From positions 310,001-374,000 of the forward strand of contig JAKJXP020000006.1 of NCBI GenBank assembly GCA_022225965.2: a stretch of 64,000 bases of DNA, in the 5' to 3' direction. A model generated the notes under the pieces. The model was not told the origin of the DNA. It did no database searches and worked only from the letters and a program-made list of their open reading frames with translations. Below are positions 1-10,633 of this stretch, one piece after another (within the stretch, counting starts at the first letter, position 1; every line of letters begins with the position of its first letter). The translations under genes and the position numbers were made by a program. The DNA comes from Diatrype stigma (taxonomy: Eukaryota; Ascomycota; Sordariomycetes; Xylariales; Diatrypaceae).

Positions 1-2468
1 TTCGTTAATTTAAACGGCATAATAATATACTTAAATTATCCATAACGCATACGAAAAGCGATCTTTTATTTATTATCCTTTTTAATGCGGATCTTATAAT
101 AAGCGTTTTTTAAATTAAGCTTAATAAAGACCTTAACGGAACTTAATCGGCTTATAATTTCCGAAATTAGGAACAAAAAATAACGATTTTTAATCGTTAT
201 TTTATTTAGCGCCTTATAATTTACGTATAAACGAAACGCGCCTTTTTTTTTTAAACGAATAATACCGGGGCTATAATTTCGAATTTAAATTTTTAAATAC
301 GCCTTATTATTAAGTATTTCTCCAAATACGTTTCGAATTTTTTCCGTTAAGGCTTCGATATAAAATAAATCGAACCCGTAATAAAAAATAACTATCCTGG
401 TATAAAATTAATAGCGTGCTTTGTTTATTTTAAAATTAAATAGGCTTTCGTTTTTTTTTCGGAATATACATTTTCGAAATCCTTTAAGCAATTTAGCAAT
501 ATAACCGTTTTTTCGACGTTGTTTTTGCCGAATTTAAAAATGTCTCGATCGTTTTCGAATCCGATTAAATTTACCTAATAAACCGGCTTACTTACGAAAG
601 CAAATTCGGCTAACTTCTTGCCGTCGATTTCCTTTAAACCGCTAAACGTTTACCGATAAATAGCCGTTTTTAATATTATTCCTAATCGCCTTATGTTAAA
701 ACAAAACAAAAAAGAATTAAGCGTTTTACGGTCGCGACGAATCGTAAAAAATAATTAATAAAACTTTCGTTTTTTTTTTTGCTGCGTTTATTATTTTTAC
801 GTCGAATTCGTATGTTTTATAGTATTTAATAAAAGCGTCATTAATCCTTAATAATTTCGGCCATATAACGGTAACCGGTCGGAGCTTTTTTTTTTTAACG
901 AAACGCCGGCTTATTGTATTAATTTAGGCCCTTATATTTAAGTTAATTCTTATCGTAATAAACGTTACGCCTTTTTTTAGAAATACGGTTGCGGCTTTTC
1001 GAAACGGCGGGCTTATACCGACCGTACGTAAAAGCTCCGTCGAAATAAGTTATATATAAGCGTTTATTTCGATAAGCCATTTTCCGATCCCGAATTAATA
1101 CTGGAATCGTCGTATTAAGTAAGGTTTTAAACGGTTACGGAAAGAATAATTCTAAGTACGCCCGGCGGCGCCCTTTCGCCTTTTGGTCGAAATAAAAGCT
1201 CCGAACGCTTTTTCTTTTTATAAATAATAACTCGGTACCCTTTTTTTCCGTAATTCTAATACGTTATTAATAGCTTTTTTTGTTTTTGTTACTAAACCGA
1301 TTTATTACGGTCGGAATTTATTCGGCGCTTAAAATTTCCTTATTAATCGCTTTTGTTTCGCTTTTTTTAAGCATTAGGCGTTTTAACGCTAAACATCCTA
1401 TTTCTTTCGGGCTTTAAAAAAGCGCCATTATACGACCGTTTATTCTTGCGTTATTTTATTTTTAAAACCTAGCTTTTGCGTTAAGCTTATTGGATTTAAT
1501 TAATATCCGTTATTACAATAAAAAGTTATTTTAATATAACCTTTTGCTTTAATATTTTCATTTTTAATGCAAATTATAAACGATAATAAAAATAATGCAT
1601 TAAACGCGGATTTTTTTATTAAAAATTTAATTCCGATCCTTTTACGTTGGCTTAATAAATTCGTTACGTAATAAAGAATTTTATTAATAATTCGTCGCCT
1701 TAACGTAAATTTTCGAACGCATTTCGAAACGTACGCATTACGTATTCGGAATTTATATGCCTTTTTTTAACGAAAAACCATAAATTCTCGAACGCCGTTT
1801 TAACGACGCTTTTTTCCATATTATCGCGATACGATTATTATTTAGCCTAAAGGTCGTTTTTTATACGGCCCGTAATTTAATATATATATATTACTTTAAT
1901 TTGCCTTAATTTTTCGATAATATTGGTTTCGGTAATAAAAATAATTTATTTTTTTTTTTATATCGTAAACCGTTTATTAAGCATTCGGTTTAAGTATTTC
2001 GGAAATTTATCATTTCGTAAGATTTTATTCGTATATTATACGGTAACGAAAGCGATTAATTTTTTTTGCTTTACTTTGTTTTTTGCAATTTATTCGATAC
2101 GTAAGTTCCATTTTCTTTTGTTTTAAATACGTTTCGCCTTTAGCTTAATTAATAATCGGATAATCTTTTGGTTCGTAACGAAAATAGGGTCGTCCATAAT
2201 ACGACCCGGCAACGATTAATCGCCGACCGCGCATACGGAAATGCTTTCGAAGTTTCCGTGGCTTAAAAAATTTTCGCATACCGGGCTCCCTTCGTCGTCT
2301 TAACGTTAAGCGATCGCCAGCGGTTTTCTTTCGTTTTATAAAATAACGGATATCGCTTTTCCGTTTTCGTCGTTCGTATGCCGCTTTTTGCCCGATTCGG
2401 CGGCGATTTAACGCTAAAAATCTTCTTTTATATCGTCCGTTATGGCCGTTTTGCTTCGAAAATTGCAA
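1..2468 (-). mobile_element. Ty3/gypsy retrotransposon remnant, RIP-mutated, cut by the left edge
   Basis: On the minus strand a reverse-transcriptase core can be read from about position 245 down to 3. It contains the ALNKITIKNRY block, then SEII..RLS, then the KLNLKNAYYKIRI block, interrupted by TAA stops. The first catalytic aspartate of the RT (normally in K-L-D) reads Asn, as a G-to-A RIP change would give. Upstream of the RT (about 2470-400 on this strand) should lie gag and protease, but only scattered short frames survive, including a 107-codon Arg/Lys-rich stop-free stretch at 2468-2145 that I cannot assign. The element continues beyond the window. It is a dead copy; no intact protein is encoded. 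Confidence 0.78.
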
Positions 2469-2826
2469 CTAATTTTATTCGTATTAATTATTACGTTAAG
2501 TATTAAATAAAAAACTAAAAAATTATAAGAATATAAATAATTAAAAACTAATAACGTAATAATTAAACGTAAACGAAGTTATTTAAAAAAAAAGGTATAT
2601 AAAATTATTTTTAATTATAATTCTTAAAAATATATAAAGTTCTTTTTATAGGCCCTAGCTTTTAATGCGGCGCTTGGTCGCCGATTACGTGCCACTTACG
2701 TAATAAGCCCCTTAACCGAGAGCCATATTTTTATATAAATTCGAAAATCTTAATTGCGATTTTAATTAAAAATTCGCCGATTTTATTAAATCGATAAAAA
2801 TGGAAAATAAAAATTAAAGGCGCCAA

Positions 2827-5800
2827 ATGTATACGATGGAAATATATAATAGCAAAAAATTACCATTAAATAAAAATAAATTATTTTACAAAAATTACGA
2901 TAAAAACCATAACTTATTTGCAACTATTACGAATTACGGGCATAAATTCGCAATTTCTTTAAATTACGGTTATATTGCTTTATATATTACCGAAATTATA
3001 ATAACCAAAGGCCAAACGTATAAGATTCCGAAATCCTTTATAATAAAAGATATTAAAGGTACCGGGTCGAAAATTTAATAAAATGCCCTAATAACCGCGA
3101 ATTTCTTAATACTAAAAGGCAATACGTTTTAGTTTACGGTATTAACGGAAATGGTTTTTAACGGAATTTTTTTTAAAAACCTTATATTTGGCAAAAGCGT
3201 ATTTTATAAATTCGGAATATATTATAATAGCATAAAAAGAAACGAAATAATAATATTTAACGCATTTAAAAAAAAGCTTATAATTCGTTCGATAACTTTT
3301 TCGAAAATTAATTATATAACGGAATTTGCTTATTCCATTAAGAAATAATAAAAGCCGAAATAACATAAGAATATACCTTTAAATAACGAAATCGAAGCTT
3401 TTTTTAATAATTATTTCGATTAATTTCCCGAAATATTTGGCTTCGTTTTAAAGAAAGTTATAGCGAATATAAAAACGCGCCATTATATCGGTATAAGAAA
3501 TAGCCGCCTTATTAAATTTTCTCCGTAAAAATATAGCTTAATTTAAATAAAGGCAATAAGGGATTTTATTGAAACATATTTAGGTATTATGATTCGTAAA
3601 GGTATAGGTTTTTGGGGTTTTTTCGTATTATTAATTCCGAAAAAAGCTTCCGATTAAACGATAAAGCCTAATAAATATAATTTATTCGTTATATAACGGT
3701 TTTATTGCGATTATTACGAATTTAATGCCAAATAAAAAAAATATACATTTTTTATTTAACGCAATAAATAAAATATAACGCGCAGCAAGTTATCGATAAT
3801 ATTGCTTTATCGATTTTAAAAATAACTTTTAATAAATTAAAATATACGAATTAAACATTAAAAAAACGACTTTTGTAATTTCATTTGGATTATACGAATA
3901 AATAATTATGTTTTTCGGCTTTTATAACGTTCCAATAACGTTTTAAGCGTTAATGGAAAAAATTCTTAAGCCTTTTCGAAAATTTATTTCGAACATGCTT
4001 AATAATATGGCCGTATAAGCAAATATTCGAAAATAACTTTACGAACGAATAATCCTATTTCTTAAAAGGCTTTTAAGTTTCGGCATGATTATTAATATAA
4101 TTAAGTTTTTAATATTTATTCGTAAAGAAATCTTTTTGGGATTTTTAATTTCCGAAAACGGGATCGAAGCCGATTTTGTTAAGGTTATTGCTATTCGAAA
4201 TCTATTTAAATTCGAAATTATAATACAAATACGTAATTTCGTAAATGCTGCTAATTATTTTTATTATTTCATTAATTATTATTCTTGTTTTATAACCTTT
4301 TTAATAATATTAACAAAAGGCCCGAAAAATAAATGCGTAATTTTATTTCCGGAAATTATAACAACTTAAAAGGAAATTCGTAAAAAGATTATTATAATTC
4401 CAATAATACGTACGTTTGATTAAAGAAAGCCTTTCGTAATTAAAACCGATGCTTCGTAAAACGACGTCGGCGCCGCTTTATTGCAACCTTATATATACAT
4501 AAACGGCAATATCGTTTTTTATTTTATTGCTTATTTTTCGAAAAAATTAATTAATATATAATTACGATATTTTACATAAAAACGAAAACTTTTAAAAATT
4601 ATGCTGGCATTTTAATATTGGCGGCATTAAATAAAAGAAAACGAAATTACGGTAATTACAAATTACGAATCCTTAAAAACCCTTAATACGAAAACCGAAT
4701 AATCCGTTTGGATCGTTAAATTCCTAAATGCTATTAAATATTATGGCATTCGTATTTATTATAAATTAAGAAAAACTAACGTTTTTGCGAATTACTTATT
4801 TAAACTTTCGAAATAAACCGAAACGTTAATATTTTTCGATAAGTTATTTTTTAACGAAATCAAATCCATTCGAAAATCCGATTAATTAATCCGAATTAAT
4901 CTTTAAGCCATTTTCGAATTCCTACGTTTCGAAATAGCTTTATTTCTTATTATTTTATCGAGCTTTATTAATAAGCATTTTCTTTTTTTCCGAAATAAAT
5001 TATATAAGGCGGTAATATACGAAAAAATTCCAAATAACCCTTTATATTTTGGAGATACCGCAATAAACGTATAAACTTTGTAAGAAGTTTTGAAATACGA
5101 TAATCTTTTAATATAATTAAAGAAGATCCATTATAAAAAAAAATATTGTATAATCGGAATTATATTTCGGAAAGTTCAAAAGCAATTTTAATACTTAAAA
5201 ATCGTATTTGTAACATAATAAGTTATAATTAAATATCCGAATTATGAATTAATAAAAAAGCCGGATCTTTTTTTATTCGATTTAAACCTTATATAATTTT
5301 CCGCTTTTTTTATACGATAGGCAATTAATTATACGGCAATAAATAAATCATATATTTTCGTTACCGTTAAATACGTAATAAAATAAGTTAAGGCCAAAAT
5401 TATGCCAACCATTTAATTCGTTAATATTATTCTTATATTCGATAAAATCGAAATTATTTTCGGTTATTTAAAAAAAATAAATCAATAATAACGAAAAGAC
5501 TTTTATAAGCGAAACCGCCGTTAAATAAAATAAAACGCATAATATAAAAATAAAACCAATTATATCCGCAAAACCCAAAAATAACGGTAAAATTAAAAAA
5601 ATTAATTAAAACTTAAAATACATTATGCTTCGAAAATATATAGCAAATCCAACGCCGAAAAACCTTAATAAATTATTTTAACGTATTATAACGATATATA
5701 ATCGAATATTTAAGCCGAATAGTTATAGCCCTTTTTTTTTGTTATACGGCACTTAATTTTCTTAAGAATAACCTCGGACCGAATATTCCGAATACGTTCA

Positions 5801-6400
5801 TAAATCGACAAAGGAAAAAAAAAATCGAAAACGAATGCCGACTAACAAAATAATATAAAGCATTACTGGCCAAATTACGATTTAACAATATAAAAATTTC
5901 GCGAAATTAAATAAAAACGTATCTTTAAAAAAAAAAGGCTTTATTCGTATTTACGTTCCCGGTAATTAAATTTTTTATATACGTTAATGCAAAGAAAAAT
6001 ACGAACCGTATTACGATAAGCCTTAAGCTATCGCTAGTTATTATTAAGGAAATACCTATTATTTACGAAATCCGGAAGAAATATAATTATAAAACAAATA
6101 TAACGGCATTAACCTATTTCCAGCTTACGTAAAAAACGGGCATTCCGTAAAAAATTTTTGGTACGCCAACAAACGGCTTTTAAAATAAGATTGTCGACGC
6201 TTATTTAAAAGGAAAAATCTTACGATAATTAAAAACGATTTAATTAAAAAAAGGAAATAATATAAATCCTTAAGGCAATAAATGCCAAAATTAAGGCATT
6301 CGGCTGATTAAATAATAAGAAATAAATTCTTAAGGAATTTATTTTTGTAATTATATTATATTTAAATATAAATTAAGAAACCTTTTATTTTCTTTTCTTT
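2827..6400 (+). mobile_element. Ty3/gypsy retrotransposon remnant, RIP-mutated
   Basis: A second, plus-strand pol remnant. An RT palm can be followed at about 3590-4370: FGFYNV..TF, then the catalytic motif, then FLGFLISENGIEAD (4130-4175) and NAANYFYYFINYYS. The two catalytic aspartates of the Y-x-D-D motif read Asn-Asn (LNN at 3998-4006), again as expected from RIP. An RNase H domain follows: KTDAS and VGAALLQ near 4440-4490, AYFSKKL near 4550, then a connection region to about 4815. Integrase should lie at 4900-6200, but I cannot read it reliably. The stop-free stretch 2827-3078 may be protease or gag sequence. Exact termini and LTRs are not resolvable by eye. Orientation is opposite to the element at 1-2468, so their 5' parts face each other around 2470-2830. 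Confidence 0.8.
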
Positions 6401-6640
6401 TTTTTCTTTTCTTTAAGTAATAATTGCAACAAAAACCCTAAGAATTTAATACTTAACTGGATTAATAATAATTAGGTAATTAGGATTAGTTATAATATGC
6501 ATAACCATATATATATAATATGTATGTTTAGCCCTTAAGACGATATTATCGCCTATAGTTATACTTTGTAGTTATGTAGTTATATGGTTATGTATGTATT
6601 TCGTAGATACAAATGAAAGGACGAATTAAGCCAGCACCAA

Positions 6641-7204
6641 GCACCAAGCGTACCCCAAGCGTATATACGAATTATCACCCGCGGGTTCTTTTCTTTTGCA
6701 CCATGAGGCAGTATAAACCAGTCTAACTAGCGCTAATATCATTACCGCCCCCAGCTATACCACCGAATCCCAATGCACCACGATGCCGCCAGGATTCACC
6801 CAAGGCCCCTTATGTGGTATTCGGCCGGCTCGAGAACGGACAGAGGAAAAGCAATGCTATGTACACCCGAAACCTAAAGGGAAGGTTGTTGCTCCCTTAG
6901 CCTGTCCATGCGATCGATTTTGCGCCAGCTTTTTCCTCTCCAACGCTCTATATGTTGTGTTGAGGCTCCCAGCAGGAAGCTAAGCAAGCAATACTATACA
7001 AAATCTCCCCGGTGGAGAAGCAAAGCAATTCCTAGCCGCCCAGGTCTATTAAGCAAGAAGGAAGTATGAAGCAAGGAAAAGAGAATAAGGAGTGTTCGTT
7101 CCGGAGCGGTAGTCCTGTATGATCCCCACGGCCGTCTGAAACAGCCGCTTTAGAGACAAAAGAGACTCAAGATCAACAAATGAGCGTCATGCCAGCCTCG
7201 CCCT
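6641..7204. other. Spacer between RIP island and EFR3 3' end
   Basis: Composition is ordinary (around half GC) and no credible gene is seen. The 66-codon open frame at 6783-6983 has no recognisable features. This stretch includes the 3' untranslated region of the minus-strand EFR3 gene. Confidence 0.6.
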
Positions 7205-10200
7205 TTAGTAGGGCGGCTTCGTAAGGTTCCCAATCGTGTTTTCCCTTGACTTGCTATCGATTCCCTTGAGCATCGATTGCAAGTCCGTGGTGGGACTTCC
7301 AGATTCGGAGAAACTGCCGCTGATGATGCTATCCCTCGTGCGGCTTTTCGAACCGCGCTTCCCATGAGTTGAGGCACGGTCACGTGTAGAGGGCCTGGAA
7401 AGTATTGTGCTTGATGTGGGGGGTCTTCCCACGACTCCTTCGGGCAAAGGTGGCACGGGTGGAACCTCCTCCTCTACCTCCTCAGGGTCGGTAGGATGTG
7501 ATGTTAGAGGACCACCACTATCCCCAGAAGCCCTCCGCTGACTCGACTTCGATCTTGTGCGCGTGAGACCTGGTTCAGTTGCTCCGCCATTTTCGGACGC
7601 CACAGCCGGGTTGAAAGAAACCTCTGATGGCGTAAAATCATAGCTTGCCACGCTATCACTATCTTCGTCGTCTGGTGTTGCCCGGAAGGTGGGGGGCCGC
7701 GCTGCGTCCCCTGAAAGGGCGGACTTGAGTTGGTCTAGGGAAGCAACCATACCTCGACCTTGGCTGCTTTTCCCAGATCCGCGGCTATGTACGCTAGTTT
7801 TACGCAACGATGCAACAGGTCCCAGATGTTGTGCTCCCGAGTGAGACCGGGGCCGCAGATTGTTATTTTGGTTGGCGGAAATGGGTCTGTTCGGACTCTG
7901 TCCATTAGCTGTAAGCCCGTTGACAGTGAGACGACCGCCCTGCGTATTTGTGGTTCCACTCTTGGAGCCGCTTATCGAAGCCGACTTGCTTTCTTGTTGA
8001 AGCGCGATGGTAGCCGCTTCGCGGGTCCAGTCGATCATCATATCCTCTCTATACTTAGCTGGAAGTCCCTCGTCGTCGTCGACAGGGGATGTGGGGCTTA
8101 GAGTAGAGCTTAAGATTGGGTGGGTGAAAGTCCGGCCCGGCGACGTTGGAGGACTGGCTGGGGGAGACCTCGCAGCGGCCTCGTAATTGGCGCAAATGTG
8201 TTCGACCATGGGCAGGCGATCATCAAAAGGTAAGAGGGCTTCTGATTCAACCTCATGGACCGGCATTGTCGGTTGCGTCCTCGGTAGACTAGCGATGCCT
8301 GCCGAATCGATCTGTGGGGGTGGGACATGAATGCCTTCCACCCAGAAATGCTTTGTTCTCCTTCTCGAGATCTCGTTTTGGATAGCTGTTCCGATAGCTG
8401 TTCCCTCGAACTCGAATGTGTGCATCAATGCCCAAAAATAGCCGTGGCAGAGACAACCCAGGCGGACTTTGGACAACGGCGTTTCCACCTCTTGTATATC
8501 TTCTTGGAGCCTGAATATCATTGGTAGGCCATACTTAGCAGCGTTGACCCCGAGCTTATCAACCAATTTGTATAATAATACATGGAGGGTGACAAGGTCC
8601 GACTCGTGTTCAATGAACTGCAATGCGTTGTCGTAGATGGCTAGGTGCAAAAGTTCAAGGAAGTGGCAATGGTGACCCTTTGCGGCTTTAGCCCGCGATG
8701 CGCCCGAGACGCCACGGCGCGACGTATCCTTAGTACCCGCGTTCGATGATTTAACATGAGGCTCCTCACGTGCTCTCCAGTCCGCTTTGGTTGTTTCACG
8801 CTCAAGCCAAGTGACGATTGCATCGGCGTAAGCATTTCGAACTTGGCCATCCGGATCGCGCAAAAGCCACTGTGTTCCCTCCCAAACCTGAATCGGGACT
8901 TTGTTCCGGGTGAGGTTCGCATTTCCACTGATTTTGGTCTGTGGGTTAGCAACGAGGAAGATGGATTTGATAGCCCTAAGCGTAGTAAGCTTGGCCAAAT
9001 CCAGGGTGAAGAAGTTATCGAGATTATGCTGGTCTTCTGACATGGTAGCAGTCGACTCAGTAGGGCCTGGTGCACTCTCTGTCTTGTCTGCCTTCTCTGT
9101 AGGCGGAGACGAGTTTGCCGTGCTGGGGTGGGGCTTGAGGCGCGAAAGGATTGTCGAGATCATATCCGAGATCTGATCAGCGTAGTAGACATGTGTAGCT
9201 AGGTCCGCGATGCACTTCTCGATGCGGTGCAGAAGTTCTTTGTGAGGTGCTGACATCTGTTCGGTAGGATCAGCATTCACTGCCTGCCTCTCATTACTCG
9301 ACGTAGTGCCATTGCTCTTGGCACCCCCGGAATGCTTCAACACTCGTTTCATGTGTTGAAGTAAACCGAGAAGAACGTCCATGACACTAAGGCCAATCAG
9401 GTTGACATCCGAACGCAGGAGCGAGGCGATGATGGCCACCAACACGTTCTGCTCAGCCACATTCTCGCTGCTGGGCTGTGTTCGAAGGAGTTTTTCCATG
9501 ACTGCCACCATGATGATATAGCGATCCTGTACCGGGGCCCATTTCGCGACAAGACCGAATACAGTAACGGCCCAGCCGCTATCAAGGCCGGTCTTCTCGT
9601 CAGTTTTCACCACCGCCTCTTTCTCCTGGATTCTTTCCCGGATGAATTTCAAAAGCGCGTGGGTTCCCCCTTGAATCTGCGCTCGAGTCGGAATGATGAA
9701 GATTTGTTTCAAACACTGCACCGCTACTACGGCCGTGTCCTCCTCAGCCAATTTATCGATATCGACGCTAGACCCAGTGATGGCGACGGGGTTTGTATCG
9801 CCGCCGGTGGCGTCAGTTTTGACCGTGGAAACGCTGGTCCTACGGCGCAAAAGAGCGTTACCTTCAGCCTTCCCATCCGCATCAGCACGATCTATTATTG
9901 CCTGCAAGAAATCCCCATCGTCGGTCCATAAGTTCTCCAGGATCATGGGCACGATGACATCGAGCTGACGACCGGCAACAGAAGACAGCGCTTCGGATTC
10001 TGCAATACTCTTGATAGACGCCAAGCCGGCATTCCTCCACCTCAGAGCGATTGGTTTGCTAGGGGTGGTTTTTCCCGGGCTCTGCCGCGTTGAGGCACAT
10101 ACAGCGTATGAACTAACTACGTCTTCGTACTGGCGTATGTATGCTTGATCGGCGAAAAGTGACGAGGCATCGTGGTGTTCGCAGAAAGTCTCGAATGTCG

Positions 10201-10633
10201 GCAACGAAGCCTCGACCATGGTTATGTCATTAGAACGAAGAACAGTGTCAAGCACCGTTAGGACATTCGACGCAAATAGGGGGAGGTCTTTAGGAGACTT
10301 CTCGATAAGGGCGGCTAGTATCTGCAGTGTGACCTGTACATTACTGTATTTTGAAAATACCGAATTAGTGAAGGCTGGACTTCTAAAGGAGAGGAGAGAA
10401 TTAAGGCTGAGAACATACCCGATGCGCAACCTCCAGACGTCGCTGGCGGTCTTCTTCTCGAGGAACTGGCCAACCTTCTGGATCTTAGATCTTCGCGATG
10501 TCGCGTAGAATAGTAAATAGCTCAGTTCACTCGAGTTAGGTTTGACATCGACGGCTCCTCTAGCTGTTCTCGGGTAGCATTTCAGAACTAGGACCTGGTG
10601 CTTGGGTCGGCATCTTTGTTGTATCGCGTTCAT
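7205..10633 (-). CDS. EFR3: EFR3-like plasma-membrane scaffold protein
   Basis: This is the Efr3 family protein that anchors the PI4-kinase complex (Stt4-Ypp1 in yeast) at the plasma membrane and so supports PI4P synthesis there. The start at 10633 (MNAIQQRCRPKHQVLVLKCY) is a true ATG and matches the conserved fungal N-terminus, which carries a basic patch and Cys8/Cys19 that could help membrane attachment. Coding exons are 10633-10419 and 10343-7205; the 75-nt intron (GTATGT...CAG) has no in-frame stop, and removing it joins WRLRIG to NVQVTLQIL as the family requires, giving about 1117 residues. Residues 30-750 are helical ARM/HEAT-like sequence; the last third is Ser/Pro-rich and probably disordered. 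Length fits filamentous-fungal Efr3. The neighbour downstream is the RIP island, about 600 bp away. Confidence 0.9.
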   Translation of the reverse strand: MNAIQQRCRPKHQVLVLKCYPRTARGAVDVKPNSSELSYLLFYATSRRSKIQKVGQFLEKKTASDVWRLRIGYVLSLNSLLSFRSPAFTNSVFSKYSNVQVTLQILAALIEKSPKDLPLFASNVLTVLDTVLRSNDITMVEASLPTFETFCEHHDASSLFADQAYIRQYEDVVSSYAVCASTRQSPGKTTPSKPIALRWRNAGLASIKSIAESEALSSVAGRQLDVIVPMILENLWTDDGDFLQAIIDRADADGKAEGNALLRRRTSVSTVKTDATGGDTNPVAITGSSVDIDKLAEEDTAVVAVQCLKQIFIIPTRAQIQGGTHALLKFIRERIQEKEAVVKTDEKTGLDSGWAVTVFGLVAKWAPVQDRYIIMVAVMEKLLRTQPSSENVAEQNVLVAIIASLLRSDVNLIGLSVMDVLLGLLQHMKRVLKHSGGAKSNGTTSSNERQAVNADPTEQMSAPHKELLHRIEKCIADLATHVYYADQISDMISTILSRLKPHPSTANSSPPTEKADKTESAPGPTESTATMSEDQHNLDNFFTLDLAKLTTLRAIKSIFLVANPQTKISGNANLTRNKVPIQVWEGTQWLLRDPDGQVRNAYADAIVTWLERETTKADWRAREEPHVKSSNAGTKDTSRRGVSGASRAKAAKGHHCHFLELLHLAIYDNALQFIEHESDLVTLHVLLYKLVDKLGVNAAKYGLPMIFRLQEDIQEVETPLSKVRLGCLCHGYFWALMHTFEFEGTAIGTAIQNEISRRRTKHFWVEGIHVPPPQIDSAGIASLPRTQPTMPVHEVESEALLPFDDRLPMVEHICANYEAAARSPPASPPTSPGRTFTHPILSSTLSPTSPVDDDEGLPAKYREDMMIDWTREAATIALQQESKSASISGSKSGTTNTQGGRLTVNGLTANGQSPNRPISANQNNNLRPRSHSGAQHLGPVASLRKTSVHSRGSGKSSQGRGMVASLDQLKSALSGDAARPPTFRATPDDEDSDSVASYDFTPSEVSFNPAVASENGGATEPGLTRTRSKSSQRRASGDSGGPLTSHPTDPEEVEEEVPPVPPLPEGVVGRPPTSSTILSRPSTRDRASTHGKRGSKSRTRDSIISGSFSESGSPTTDLQSMLKGIDSKSRENTIGNLTKPPY

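Larger units (their letters stand above)
1..6640. repeat. AT-rich RIP island (transposon graveyard)
   Basis: The block is extremely AT-rich and dominated by TpA. CpA and TpG are scarce while CpG remains common, which is the signature of repeat-induced point mutation (C-to-T in CpA context on both strands) and not of CpG-methylation decay. Every frame is broken by TAA or TAG. Composition changes to ordinary GC between about 6480 and 6640. Recognisable content is limited to the two Ty3/gypsy remnants listed separately; the remaining sequence is too mutated to name. The A/T dominance and CpA deficit are visible directly; the RIP mechanism is inferred from known ascomycete biology. Confidence 0.9.
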
